Shown: one piece after another, positions 16,012 to 23,986 of the stretch
Layout: each line of letters begins with the position of its first letter
How positions within the stretch are numbered: the stretch's first letter is position 1
From: JACDDK01 sp038198445
Lineage (GTDB): Bacteria > Actinomycetota > Rubrobacteria > Rubrobacterales > Rubrobacteraceae
Assembly (NCBI GenBank): GCA_038198445.1
Contig: JBBPZZ010000089.1
Location: 1 to 35,444 of the forward strand
Direction of reading: 5' to 3'
DNA: 35,444 bases
Position numbers and translations under genes: made by a program
Notes under the pieces: generated by a model
What the model was told of the DNA's origin: nothing
What the model saw: only the letters and a program-made list of their open reading frames with translations
Databases searched by the model: none

Positions 16012-17406
16012 ATGTCTTCCGTGGAAGACTTCCCGACAACGCTCGCCGCGCTCTCGCGGGCTCTACGTGAACGTCGTATCTCACCGACGGAAGCCGTAGA
16101 TACGTGCCTGGAACGCATCTCGGCCGACGAAACCAATGCTTTTATCACGGTGACGGGTGAACGGGCGTTGGAGGAAGCGGCACGGGCGGAGCGGGAGATA
16201 CTGTCCGGGGAGCATCGGGGGCCGATGCACGGCGTCCCGGTCGCTCTGAAGGATTTAATCTTCACCGAAGGCGTCCGAACCACGATGGGATCGGCGTTCT
16301 TCGAGGATTACGTCCCCGACTACAGCGCCACGGTAGCCCTAAACCTGGAACGGGCGGGAGCAATACTCGTCGGCAAAACCAACACCCACGAGTTCGCCTA
16401 CGGCCCGACCGGCGACCGCTCCTTCTTCGGCCCAACGAAAAATCCGCATGACCGGAGCAGGATCACGGGTGGATCATCCGGCGGCTCCGGCGCGGCCGTC
16501 GCCACGCACCTCTGCTACGGAGCCCTCGGTTCCGATACCGGCGGTTCCATCCGCATCCCCGCCGCTCTGTGCGGCGTGGTCGGTATGAAACCGACCTTCG
16601 GGCGCGTGAGCAAGCACGGCGTCTTCCCGCTTGCGTGGACCCTGGACCACGTCGGCCCACTCACCCGCACCGTCGAGGACAACGCCCTCTTCCTGAACGC
16701 CATCGCCGGCTATGACGCGGAAGACCCGTATTCCGCGAATCGCCCATCCGAGGACTTCACCCGCGACCTGGAGCGCGGTTTGCAGGGTACGGTCGTCGGC
16801 GTCCCCTCGGATTTCTACTTTGAGCATGTTGGCGCGGAGGTCGAATCGAGGGTCCGGGAGGCCATCGAAACCTTCCGGGAGCACGTCTCGGAGACGCGCG
16901 AAGTGAAGATCCCGAACCTCTGGGAAACGCTGCACGCGCAGCGACTCATGCTCGCCGCGGAGGCCTACGCCGTCCACGAGGAACGCCTGGAGGCCGAGCC
17001 CGGAAAGTTCGACGACCAGGGACTGGAGCGCCTGCTGCGCGGTAAAGACCTGCAAGCGTACCGCTACGCCAACGCGTTGCAGAGGAAGCTCCACGCGCAA
17101 AGAGAGTTCGAGAAAGCATTCGAAGAGGTGGACGCCTTGCTAGTCCCGGCGACCCCGATCCCGGCGACGGCCCTCGGCCAGCGCGAAACCGAGATCGGCG
17201 GCTACGAGGAGGCCGTGTACTCCGCCCTGACCCGCCTCACCGGCCCCACGAACCTGACCGGACATCCGGGCCTCTCCGTGCCGTGTGGCTTCACGGCGGA
17301 GGACCTGCCGGTGGGGTTGCAGATCATCGGACGGCACTTCGATGAAGCTACCGTGTACCGATTTGGATACGCTTACGAGAGGCTATCAGCCAGATCTACT
17401 AATTGA
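16012..17406 (+). CDS. Amidase, amidase-signature (GatA-like) family
   Basis: A 464-residue Ser-cisSer-Lys amidohydrolase. The catalytic set is visible: Lys80 in VALKDLIFT, cis-Ser155 in GGSSGGSGAAV, and nucleophile Ser179 in SDTGGSIRIPA. It is shorter than most GatA proteins at the C-terminus and has no gatB or gatC neighbours, so it is more likely a free-standing amidase of small amides than part of tRNA amidation. The substrate is unknown. The ATG at 16012 follows GAGGCTGTAAG; the frame is open upstream, but that part is antisense to the MFS gene. It lies alone on its strand between the MFS gene and two small genes of unknown function. Confidence 0.92.
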   Translation: MSSVEDFPTTLAALSRALRERRISPTEAVDTCLERISADETNAFITVTGERALEEAARAEREILSGEHRGPMHGVPVALKDLIFTEGVRTTMGSAFFEDYVPDYSATVALNLERAGAILVGKTNTHEFAYGPTGDRSFFGPTKNPHDRSRITGGSSGGSGAAVATHLCYGALGSDTGGSIRIPAALCGVVGMKPTFGRVSKHGVFPLAWTLDHVGPLTRTVEDNALFLNAIAGYDAEDPYSANRPSEDFTRDLERGLQGTVVGVPSDFYFEHVGAEVESRVREAIETFREHVSETREVKIPNLWETLHAQRLMLAAEAYAVHEERLEAEPGKFDDQGLERLLRGKDLQAYRYANALQRKLHAQREFEKAFEEVDALLVPATPIPATALGQRETEIGGYEEAVYSALTRLTGPTNLTGHPGLSVPCGFTAEDLPVGLQIIGRHFDEATVYRFGYAYERLSARSTN

Positions 17407-17453
17407 CGACGTGCGTATTAGCAGGCCGGAATTTCCAACCGCCGGCGCCAGAC

Positions 17454-17672
17454 CTACGAGTTCCTCGAAGCCAACTTGCGGACGAGGATCGAAGCCAAAA
17501 ACAACGCCGCCATCCTCGTCGACCCCTTCAGGAACGCCTCCATGAGATCGTCCTTGACACCCCGGCGCTCCGGGATCTGCTCGTCTATGAATCGCGTTAG
17601 CGGGCGGGCCAGCACCTGGGACAATACTATCGAGAGCCCTGTAACCAGCATTCTCTGCGTCTTGTCGTTCAT
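17454..17672 (-). CDS. Small hypothetical membrane-associated protein
   Basis: A 72-residue protein with no recognised family. An AAGGAG site 4-5 bases before the ATG (17672) shows it is translated. Residues 7-23 (RMLVTGLSIVLSQVLAR) and 54-67 (MAALFLASILVRKL) are hydrophobic helices with basic ends, separated by a charged segment (DEQIPERRGVKDDLMEAF), suggesting a hairpin or peripheral membrane protein. It follows the next gene by 29 bases on the same strand, so the pair is probably an operon. It converges on the amidase. Confidence 0.7.
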   Translation of the reverse strand: MNDKTQRMLVTGLSIVLSQVLARPLTRFIDEQIPERRGVKDDLMEAFLKGSTRMAALFLASILVRKLASRNS

Positions 17673-17701
17673 GTTCTCCTTCCGGGTTGAAGTCGGTTGC
17701 C

Positions 17702-17986
17702 TTAAAGCTCGCGCTTTTGACGTACTTTGTCCATTCTGGGCACGGTAATGCCGTAGACTTCGTTTGTCTGGTCGCTGGATTCCCCGGATGACTCTTTCGC
17801 GGCCTCTACGTATTCTCCATTCAGTAGGTATCGCAGCGCCACCTCCGGTTCGGTGGAGGCCGCGTCCAGACCCGCCTCGCGTACCGCGTCCTCTTTTGAC
17901 ACCGGAGCCTGGAGCTTACCCCGTGCCAGGTCGTAGAACGCCTCCAGGAGCCGCATCGAAAGTTCTTCCACACCGCTAGTCGTCAT
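17702..17986 (-). CDS. Hypothetical small acidic protein
   Basis: A protein of 94 residues (96 if the ATG at 17992 is used), preceded by GAGGAGAGG. I do not recognise a family. The first half looks like a small helical or winged-helix fold (AFYDLARGKLQAPVSKEDAVREAGLD), then a segment EPEVALRYLLNGEYVEAA, and a polar Ser/Glu-rich tail. The layout resembles a short helix-turn-helix-like module but lacks a diagnostic motif. It heads a two-gene unit with the small membrane protein. Confidence 0.65.
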   Translation of the reverse strand: MTTSGVEELSMRLLEAFYDLARGKLQAPVSKEDAVREAGLDAASTEPEVALRYLLNGEYVEAAKESSGESSDQTNEVYGITVPRMDKVRQKREL

Positions 17987-18075
17987 GCACATTCCTCTCC
18001 TCGCCTCTAACGGACTCTACCTACCCGCCAGCGAGCATGTCAACCATCAGTACCCGCGCGAACGTATCAACGGAA

Positions 18076-18105
18076 CGGCGGCCGGAGAGAGACCACCGGC
18101 CGCCG
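18076..18105 (-). terminator. GC-rich hairpin after the polyamine operon
   Basis: A perfect 10-bp inverted repeat, CGGCGGCCGG (18076-18085) and CCGGCCGCCG (18096-18105), with a 10-base loop lies 14 bases past the last stop of the operon. There is no T-tract, so it may be a Rho-aided or 3'-end-protecting structure and not a classic intrinsic terminator. Confidence 0.5.
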
Positions 18106-18118
18106 AAAGCCGGCAAGC

Positions 18119-19558
18119 CTAGCCCAGACTCGTCATGACGTGCTTGATGCGGGTGTAGTCTTCGAGGCCGTACATGGAGAGGTCCTTGCCGTGGCCGGAG
18201 TGCTTGAAGCCGCCGTGAGGCATCTCGGCTACGAGCGGGATGTGCGTGTTGATCCAGACGCACCCGAAGTCGAGCCTGCGGCTGACCCGCATCGCCCGAC
18301 CGTGGTCCTTCGTGAACACACTCGATGCGAGACCATACTTGACGCCGTTGGCCCAACGCACCGCCTCGTCCTCATCCGAGAAGCTCTGCACGGTGATGAC
18401 GGGTCCGAAGACCTCGTTCTGCGAGGCTTCGTCGTCCTGGCGCAGCCCGCTGACGACGGTGGGGGAGTAGAAGAAGCCCGCGCCGTTGCCCGCCCGTTCA
18501 CCGCCGGTTAGGACCTCGGCGTGATCCGGTAGCCGCTCTACCATGCCGGAGACGTGCGCTAGTTGGTTCGCGTTGTTCAGCGGGCCGTAGAGTACGTCTT
18601 CGTCGTCGGGCGCGCCGGTTTTCGTGGCCTTCGCCTGCTCGGTGAGGGCGGCGACGAAGTCGTCGTGGATGCCGGGGGCGGCGAGGACGCGGGTGGCGGC
18701 GGTGCAGTCCTGGCCGGCGTTGAAGTACCCGGCGACGGCTATCGCCTCGGCTGCGGCTTCCAGGTCGGCGTCGTCGAAGATTATAACGGGGGCCTTGCCG
18801 CCGAGTTCGAGGTGAGTGCGTTTGAGATCGTGGGCGGCGGCTTCGGCCACCTGCATGCCGGCGCGCACGGAGCCGGTTATGGAGACCATCTGGGGGGTTG
18901 GGTGCTGCACGAGGGCTCGGCCGGTCTCGCGGTCGCCGCAGACGATGTTCAGGACGCCTTCGGGGAGGAACTCGGCGGCGATCTCGGCCAGCCTCACGGT
19001 CGTTACGGGTGTGGTGTCGGAAGGCTTTATGACGACGGTGTTACCGGCGGCGATGGCGGGGGCGAACTTCCAGACGGCCATCATCATCGGGTAGTTCCAG
19101 GGCGTAACCTGCCCGATCACGCCTATCGGCTCGCGGCGGATGAACGAGGTGTAGCCTTCCAGGTACTCACCCGCGGACTTGCCTTCGAGGACGCGGGCGG
19201 CTCCGGCGAAGAACCGGATCTGATCCACCATCGCCGGGATCTCCTCTTCCATCGTCAGCCCGATTGGCTTGCCGGTGTTCTCGGATTCGGCGCGCACGAT
19301 CTCCTCGCTACGCTCCTCGATGGCGTCGGCCAACCTGAGCAGCGCCAACTGACGCTCCGAAGGGGTGGTGTCTCTCCACGTCTCGAACGCCTTCTCCGCC
19401 GCCCCATACGCCCGGTCTACGTCCTCCTTGCTCGACGCCGGAGCTTGCGCGAATACTTCGCCGGTCGCCGGATTTATCAGATCGTACAGCCGCCCATCAG
19501 CCGTGTCCGTCTGCTCTCCACCGACGAAGTTCTGTAGCCTTCTCTGTTTCGTCTCCAC
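18119..19558 (-). CDS. Aldehyde dehydrogenase, gamma-aminobutyraldehyde dehydrogenase-like
   Basis: It probably oxidises 4-aminobutanal, made from putrescine, to GABA with NAD+. The 479-residue enzyme has VTPWNYP (cofactor Asn155), general base Glu251 (LELGGKAP), nucleophile Cys285 (GQDCTAATR) and NEVFGPV. The C-terminal stretch GCVWINTHIPLVAEMPHGG followed by KHSGHGKD and SMYGLEDY is the pattern of YdcW/PatD-type aminobutyraldehyde dehydrogenases. An upstream in-frame ATG exists at 19579, but GAGAGGAG lies inside that extension 5 bases before the GTG at 19558, so the GTG is chosen. It is the last gene of the polyamine operon, 17 bases after the GNAT gene. Confidence 0.93.
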   Translation of the reverse strand: METKQRRLQNFVGGEQTDTADGRLYDLINPATGEVFAQAPASSKEDVDRAYGAAEKAFETWRDTTPSERQLALLRLADAIEERSEEIVRAESENTGKPIGLTMEEEIPAMVDQIRFFAGAARVLEGKSAGEYLEGYTSFIRREPIGVIGQVTPWNYPMMMAVWKFAPAIAAGNTVVIKPSDTTPVTTVRLAEIAAEFLPEGVLNIVCGDRETGRALVQHPTPQMVSITGSVRAGMQVAEAAAHDLKRTHLELGGKAPVIIFDDADLEAAAEAIAVAGYFNAGQDCTAATRVLAAPGIHDDFVAALTEQAKATKTGAPDDEDVLYGPLNNANQLAHVSGMVERLPDHAEVLTGGERAGNGAGFFYSPTVVSGLRQDDEASQNEVFGPVITVQSFSDEDEAVRWANGVKYGLASSVFTKDHGRAMRVSRRLDFGCVWINTHIPLVAEMPHGGFKHSGHGKDLSMYGLEDYTRIKHVMTSLG

Positions 19559-19575
19559 GAAAACTCCTCTCTCGA

Positions 19576-20178
19576 TCAAGTGACGCTATCGTCTGTCTCG
19601 AACTCATCTCTGGTCATCCGCATCAGGTACTCCGGTTCTCGCTCCGCGGGGACCTGGATCGTCTTGAAGTAACGAAAACCGGCCTTCTCGTAGGATCGGA
19701 TGGCGGCCGTGTTCTTCGGCTCCGGCCCGATCACGCAGACCTCGACCGCCGGGTCGGAGAAGACTTCTTCCGCGAGGAACCGCCGGAGGATGGAAGCGCC
19801 CAGTCCCCGGTAGAGATACTCGGTCTCACCAATGAACAGGTCTATGCCGGAGGAACCTTCCACGTCCACCAGCCTAGCGTACTCATCGTCGTGCGAGATG
19901 GGGTAGACCTGAATATAGCCGATGGGTTGTTCCCGGTAGAGGATCAGATACGGATGGACCGGCTCCCGGCCCTCGATGTACGGGATGTACTCATCCTCGA
20001 CCTCACGCCGGGACGTCCCTTCGTCGTACCACCACCGCGCGACGTGCGGCGCTTTAAACCAGCGCTGCATGAGCGGCAGGTCGGAGATACGCAGCCTTCG
20101 GAACCCGATCCCGGCGGAACCCAACACAGCGTCGTCACCCACGGCTTCACGCATCCTCGGGTTGGCTAGTACCGGCAC
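19576..20178 (-). CDS. GNAT-family N-acetyltransferase, AAC(6')-like
   Basis: A 200-residue acetyl-CoA-dependent acetyltransferase. Motifs include the N-terminal FRRLRISDLPLMQRWF, the acceptor-side WWYDEG, YLILYREQPIGYIQVYPI, GIDLFIG, the acetyl-CoA loop YRGLGASILRRFL, and the C-terminal PEPKNTAAIRSYEKAGF. The order GIDLFIG / RGLG / P.P.N..AIR.YEKAGF is that of the AAC(6') aminoglycoside and IucB/MbtK lysine acetyltransferase branch. The GTG start (20178) overlaps the 3' end of the hydrolase gene by 13 bases, with GAGGTGG upstream. Sitting inside a polyamine operon it may acetylate a polyamine or breakdown product; aminoglycosides are an alternative. Neither is shown by sequence. Confidence 0.88.
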   Translation of the reverse strand: MPVLANPRMREAVGDDAVLGSAGIGFRRLRISDLPLMQRWFKAPHVARWWYDEGTSRREVEDEYIPYIEGREPVHPYLILYREQPIGYIQVYPISHDDEYARLVDVEGSSGIDLFIGETEYLYRGLGASILRRFLAEEVFSDPAVEVCVIGPEPKNTAAIRSYEKAGFRYFKTIQVPAEREPEYLMRMTRDEFETDDSVT

Positions 20179-20870
20179 CGCTGGGCCACCTCACGCAGCC
20201 GCTCCTTCGCGCCCACTCGTAAAGGCTTTCCGTGGGCGAAGACGACCGTACTAAAATCTTCGTGCGGCAATTTTTGCGCCGAGCATTTCGCCAGCGCCGG
20301 GTCCGTGCAAAACGACTTCATCACCCCGACTTTCATACTGGACATCGGGAACTGACCGAAGGCATCCGCGGTGAAGAGCAGGCCGTCTTCATCTCTCAGC
20401 AGCGAGACGTGTCCGGGGCTGTGGCCTGGTGTGGAGATGATGCGGAAGCCCGAGACAAAGTCTCCCTCGCGCAGCACTTTGCTGACCGGAACACCCGGCG
20501 GCTCGGCGTTGCGGGACATATAGCGAAGTATCCGGTTGCTCGGCGGATCAAGACCGCGTCTACCGGAGACGACTGCCGCCTCGTGTGGCGACGCTCCGAC
20601 CTCCGCCTGCGGCGCCCACTCCAGAATGCCCGGCAGGCCGCCGATGTGATCGCCGTGCTGGTGCGTCAGGAAGATGCGCTTGAGGTCCCCCGGCCCCGAG
20701 CCGAGCGCGGAGAGAGCTTCCTTTATGCGGGCCACGCTGCTCGCGACGCCGGTATCCACAAGGGTCCAGCCGTCGTCGTTCTCCAGTAGCAGGACACTGA
20801 TCGCGTTGGATATCCCGATGGCGTCCACGCGGTAGACGCCTTGCGCGATACGCTCCGGCGCTTTACTCAT
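20166..20870 (-). CDS. Metallo-beta-lactamase-fold hydrolase
   Basis: A 234-residue MBL-fold protein with the zinc motif THQHGDHIGG (His70, His72, Asp74, His75), the third ligand in STPGHSPGH, the bridging Asp in LFTADAFG and a late His in VFAHGKPL. It is of the YflN/glyoxalase-II-like soluble type; the substrate is unknown. The ATG at 20870 lies 8 bases after the stop of the preceding aldehyde dehydrogenase. A longer start at 20903 would overlap that gene and is less likely. It is tightly placed in the polyamine operon and overlaps the GNAT start, so coordinated expression is expected. A role in cleaving an ester, lactam or thioester made during polyamine breakdown is conjecture. Confidence 0.88.
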   Translation of the reverse strand: MSKAPERIAQGVYRVDAIGISNAISVLLLENDDGWTLVDTGVASSVARIKEALSALGSGPGDLKRIFLTHQHGDHIGGLPGILEWAPQAEVGASPHEAAVVSGRRGLDPPSNRILRYMSRNAEPPGVPVSKVLREGDFVSGFRIISTPGHSPGHVSLLRDEDGLLFTADAFGQFPMSSMKVGVMKSFCTDPALAKCSAQKLPHEDFSTVVFAHGKPLRVGAKERLREVAQRCRY

Positions 20871-20878
20871 CTTCGGCG

Positions 20879-22294
20879 CTACTTCCCATACGGATACCAC
20901 CACTCCTTCTTCTCCACCTTCGGGTCTATGTGGACGTGCTTGGACTCCTGGAAGGCTTCCAGTCCCTCGCGCCCGAGCTCGCGGCCGATGCCGCTGCCCT
21001 TCTGGCCGCCGAACGGGGCGGCGTCGTTATCGGTGAGCGGGTCGTTGATCCAGACCGTCCCCGCCCTAAGCTCCCTCATGCACCGGAGCATCTTCTCGAA
21101 GTCCCGCGTGTACACGTTCGCCCCAAGCCCATACGGCACCGAGTTGGCCTGCTCGATGGCCTCATCCAGACTATCCACCTCGACTATCGGCACAACCGGC
21201 CCGAACGTCTCGTCCCGCATCACCGTCATGGACTGCGTAACCCCGGTGAGGACGGTCGGCCGGTAGAAGAAGCCGCGCTCTCCGAACCTTTCGCCGCCGG
21301 TTACGAGCTTCGCGCCCTTCTCCAGCGCCTCGCCGACGTGACGCTCGACCTTTTCGCGGCCCTTCGCGTTCACCATCGGCCCGATGTCTGTTGCGCGGTC
21401 CATTGGGTCCCCAACGTTCAGGGACTCGACGACCTTGCTCGACGCTTCGATAAAGTCGCCGGCGATGCCGCGTTCGACGTAGAACCGCTCGGAGGAGGTA
21501 CAGACCTGACCGGCGTTCAGGCACGCGGCCCAGACCGCTCCCTGGGCGGCGATCTCCACGTCCACGTCGTCGCAGATGATGAACGGGTCCTTGCCGCCAA
21601 GTTCGAGGTTCGCCCGGATCAAGCGTTCAGCCGCCACGACGCCGACCTTGCGGCCCGTCTCCTGGCTGCCGGTGAAAGCCACCATGTCCACGCCGGGATG
21701 CCGCACGAGCGCGTCGCCTACGTCGCCAGCTCCGTACACGACTTGTAGGAGTCCGTCCGGGAGCCTTTCCATCAGCTCGGCCATACGGCGGGTTGCGAGC
21801 GGCGTCTCCTCGGAGGGTTTGAGGATCACGGCGTTCCCGGCGGCGAGGGCCGGGGCGACCTTCCAGGCGGCGAGGAGCAGCGGGTAGTTCCAGGGCACTA
21901 TGCAGGCGACGGTTCCAATCGGCTCCTTTACGACGAGGGCTAGTTGTTGCGGTTCGATGGGGGCGGGGAGGTAGCCGACGTTGTCGCGGGAGATCTCTCC
22001 GTAGTAGTCGAAGCAGGACGCCGTCCACTCTACCTCGTCGGAGTTCTCTATATAAGGTTTGCCGCCCTCTAGCGTCATGATCTCCGCCAGCTCGTCCTGA
22101 TGGTCCATCAGGCGGCGGGAGATCTCGTGAAAGATCCCCGCCCGGTCGAGGCCCGCGAAGCCGCGCCACTCCTCGAAGCCTTGCCGGGCCTTCCCGGTGA
22201 CGGTATCCAGTTCTCTCGCGGAGGTGCTCTGTATCTCCGCGATGCTCTCTCCGGTCGCCGGGTTGACGACCTTCAGGCGGCCGGTTTCGGACAT
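20879..22294 (-). CDS. Aldehyde dehydrogenase, betaine/aminoaldehyde type
   Basis: A 471-residue NAD-dependent aldehyde dehydrogenase with PWNYP (134-138), general base Glu231 (LELGGKDP), nucleophile Cys265 (GQVCTSSER), DETFGPV and WINDPLTDNDAAPFGG near the end. The GQVCTSSER and PFGGQKGSGIGRELG blocks resemble betaine aldehyde and aminoaldehyde dehydrogenases. Its C-terminus carries an unusual tail ending in WWYPYGK. It begins 2 bases after potC. Together with the second aldehyde dehydrogenase at the operon end it probably divides work on aminoaldehydes such as 4-aminobutanal, 3-aminopropanal from spermidine, or succinate semialdehyde. Which enzyme takes which cannot be told here. Confidence 0.92.
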   Translation of the reverse strand: MSETGRLKVVNPATGESIAEIQSTSARELDTVTGKARQGFEEWRGFAGLDRAGIFHEISRRLMDHQDELAEIMTLEGGKPYIENSDEVEWTASCFDYYGEISRDNVGYLPAPIEPQQLALVVKEPIGTVACIVPWNYPLLLAAWKVAPALAAGNAVILKPSEETPLATRRMAELMERLPDGLLQVVYGAGDVGDALVRHPGVDMVAFTGSQETGRKVGVVAAERLIRANLELGGKDPFIICDDVDVEIAAQGAVWAACLNAGQVCTSSERFYVERGIAGDFIEASSKVVESLNVGDPMDRATDIGPMVNAKGREKVERHVGEALEKGAKLVTGGERFGERGFFYRPTVLTGVTQSMTVMRDETFGPVVPIVEVDSLDEAIEQANSVPYGLGANVYTRDFEKMLRCMRELRAGTVWINDPLTDNDAAPFGGQKGSGIGRELGREGLEAFQESKHVHIDPKVEKKEWWYPYGK

Positions 22295-22296
22295 GT

Positions 22297-23115
22297 TCAG
22301 GCGTTCTCTTTCCTGATGAGGATACGGCTTCCGCCCAGGATCAGGACCATCGTAGCGACCAGCACCACCGTCGAGAGCGCGTTGATAACGGGGCTTACGC
22401 CGAATTTGATCATGGAGTATATCTTCAGCGGCAGCGTGCTCGATCCCACGCCCGAGACGAAGAATGTTATGACGAAGTCATCTACCGAGAGCGTGAAGGC
22501 CAGCAAAGCCCCGGCCATGACTCCCGGCAGTATGAGCGGCAGCGTCACCCGAAGAAATGTCTCAACCGGGTTCGCCCCGAGGTCCTGTGCCGCCTCTTCG
22601 AGGGAACGGTCCATCCCCGCCAGCCGCGCCCTCACCACGATGGTCACGAACGAGATGCAGAATGCCACGTGGGCGATGATTATCGTCAAGATACCGAGCT
22701 GGAGCCCGGCGGCGACGAAGAACACCAGCAGGCTCACCCCGACGACTATCTCCGGCATCACGGTGGCGGCGTAGATCGTCGAGTCGGCGAAGGTCTTGCC
22801 CCGGAAGCGGTGGCGCGTGAGGGCGAGCGCGGTGAAGGTGCCGATGACCGTGGAGATGGCCGTGGCCGTCACGCCGACTATCATGGAGGTGCGGAAGGCG
22901 TCCAGGACGGACTGGTCGTGGAGGAGCGCGCCGTACCACTGGAGCGAGAAGCCGGTCCAGACCTGGGTGTTCTTGGTCGAGTTGAACGAGAAGAACACCA
23001 GCACCAGTATCGGAGCGTAGAGGAACATGTAGACCAGGGCCGTGAGCAGGAGCAGCGCCCGGTCCGGGAGTTTGCCGAGGCCCTTGTGGGCGCGTCCGGT
23101 TTTAGATTCGCCCAT
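22297..23115 (-). CDS. potC: Polyamine ABC transporter permease PotC
   Basis: A 272-residue inner-membrane permease with six transmembrane helices and the EAA loop EEAAQDLGANPVETFLRVTL, which docks on the ATPase. The N-terminal ALVYMFLYAPILVLVFFSFN and the SVDDFVITFFVSG segment are typical of PotC/PotI and distinguish it from PotB. The ATG at 23115 lies 3 bases after the potB stop; the Shine-Dalgarno GGGAG is in the end of potB. It forms the channel with PotB. Confidence 0.95.
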   Translation of the reverse strand: MGESKTGRAHKGLGKLPDRALLLLTALVYMFLYAPILVLVFFSFNSTKNTQVWTGFSLQWYGALLHDQSVLDAFRTSMIVGVTATAISTVIGTFTALALTRHRFRGKTFADSTIYAATVMPEIVVGVSLLVFFVAAGLQLGILTIIIAHVAFCISFVTIVVRARLAGMDRSLEEAAQDLGANPVETFLRVTLPLILPGVMAGALLAFTLSVDDFVITFFVSGVGSSTLPLKIYSMIKFGVSPVINALSTVVLVATMVLILGGSRILIRKENA

Positions 23116-23118
23116 GCT

Positions 23119-23985
23119 CTACACTCCCTCCAGCTTCTCGGCCCCGACCTTGCGGACGTAGAACATGATCGCCCCGACCAGCAAAGCCGCGAGCATCACG
23201 GCGAGCGCGCTGCCAAAGGCCCAGTCGCGGGCCTGGAGGAACTGCTGTTGGATCAGGTTTCCAACCAATACGGTCCGCGCTCCGCCGAGCAGATTCGGTA
23301 TCACGAACTCGCCGGCCGACGGGATGAAGACCAGGATGCTCCCGGCTATGACACCCGGCATACTCAGGGGGAAAGTAACCTGCCAGAAGGTATGCCAACG
23401 GCTCGCCCCGAGATCCTGTGCCGCCTCCTTTAGCCGGGGGTCGAACTTCTCGAGTGCCGCGTAGAGCGGCAGGACCATGAACGGCAGATACGAGTAGACC
23501 ATACCCATCGTCACCGCCTGCGGGGTAAAGATCAGGTCGAGCGGATGGTCCGTGATGTGGAGGAACTGCAACACCCGGTTGGCAATGCCGTTGCCGCCCA
23601 GGATCACGACCCAGGCGTAGGCCCTCAGAAGCAGGCTGGTCCAGAACGGGATCATGACCATCAGGATCAGGAGGTTCTTCCGCCTCCCGCCCTTGAAGGT
23701 GACGAAGTATGCCAGAGGGTAGCCGAGCAGGAGACAGAGGACCGTATTCGTTACCGCGATAACGAGGGTGCGGACGATGATCTGGAGGTATAGCGGGTCA
23801 AAGACTTTGAGGTAGTTGCCGGGGTTGAAGCCGAGCGTTATGCCCCCGTAAACGCCGCTGGTTCCGAACGAGTACGCCAGGATAAGAAGCAGCGGCACCA
23901 TGAAGAAGAGCCCGAGCCAGAGCGTGACCGGCGAGAGCAATCCCGCCAGCCCCAGGCTCCAGCCGCCGCCTTTGCCCTTCTCCAT
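23119..23985 (-). CDS. potB: Polyamine ABC transporter permease PotB
   Basis: A 288-residue, six-helix permease with the EAA loop KEAAQDLGASRWHTFWQVTF and the PotB/PotH-type segments LLLRAYAWVVILG and FIPSAGEFVIPNLLGG. It pairs with PotC. The ATG at 23985 begins 1 base after the potD stop, implying translational coupling. The gene order A-D-B-C differs from the classic E. coli A-B-C-D order. Confidence 0.95.
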   Translation of the reverse strand: MEKGKGGGWSLGLAGLLSPVTLWLGLFFMVPLLLILAYSFGTSGVYGGITLGFNPGNYLKVFDPLYLQIIVRTLVIAVTNTVLCLLLGYPLAYFVTFKGGRRKNLLILMVMIPFWTSLLLRAYAWVVILGGNGIANRVLQFLHITDHPLDLIFTPQAVTMGMVYSYLPFMVLPLYAALEKFDPRLKEAAQDLGASRWHTFWQVTFPLSMPGVIAGSILVFIPSAGEFVIPNLLGGARTVLVGNLIQQQFLQARDWAFGSALAVMLAALLVGAIMFYVRKVGAEKLEGV

Positions 23986-23986
23986 G

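Noticed and set aside
18563..19537. Gly-rich + strand frame opposite the aldehyde dehydrogenase
   Set aside because: Its Gly/Asp/Val repeats mirror Pro/Ala codons of the real gene; no family resemblance.
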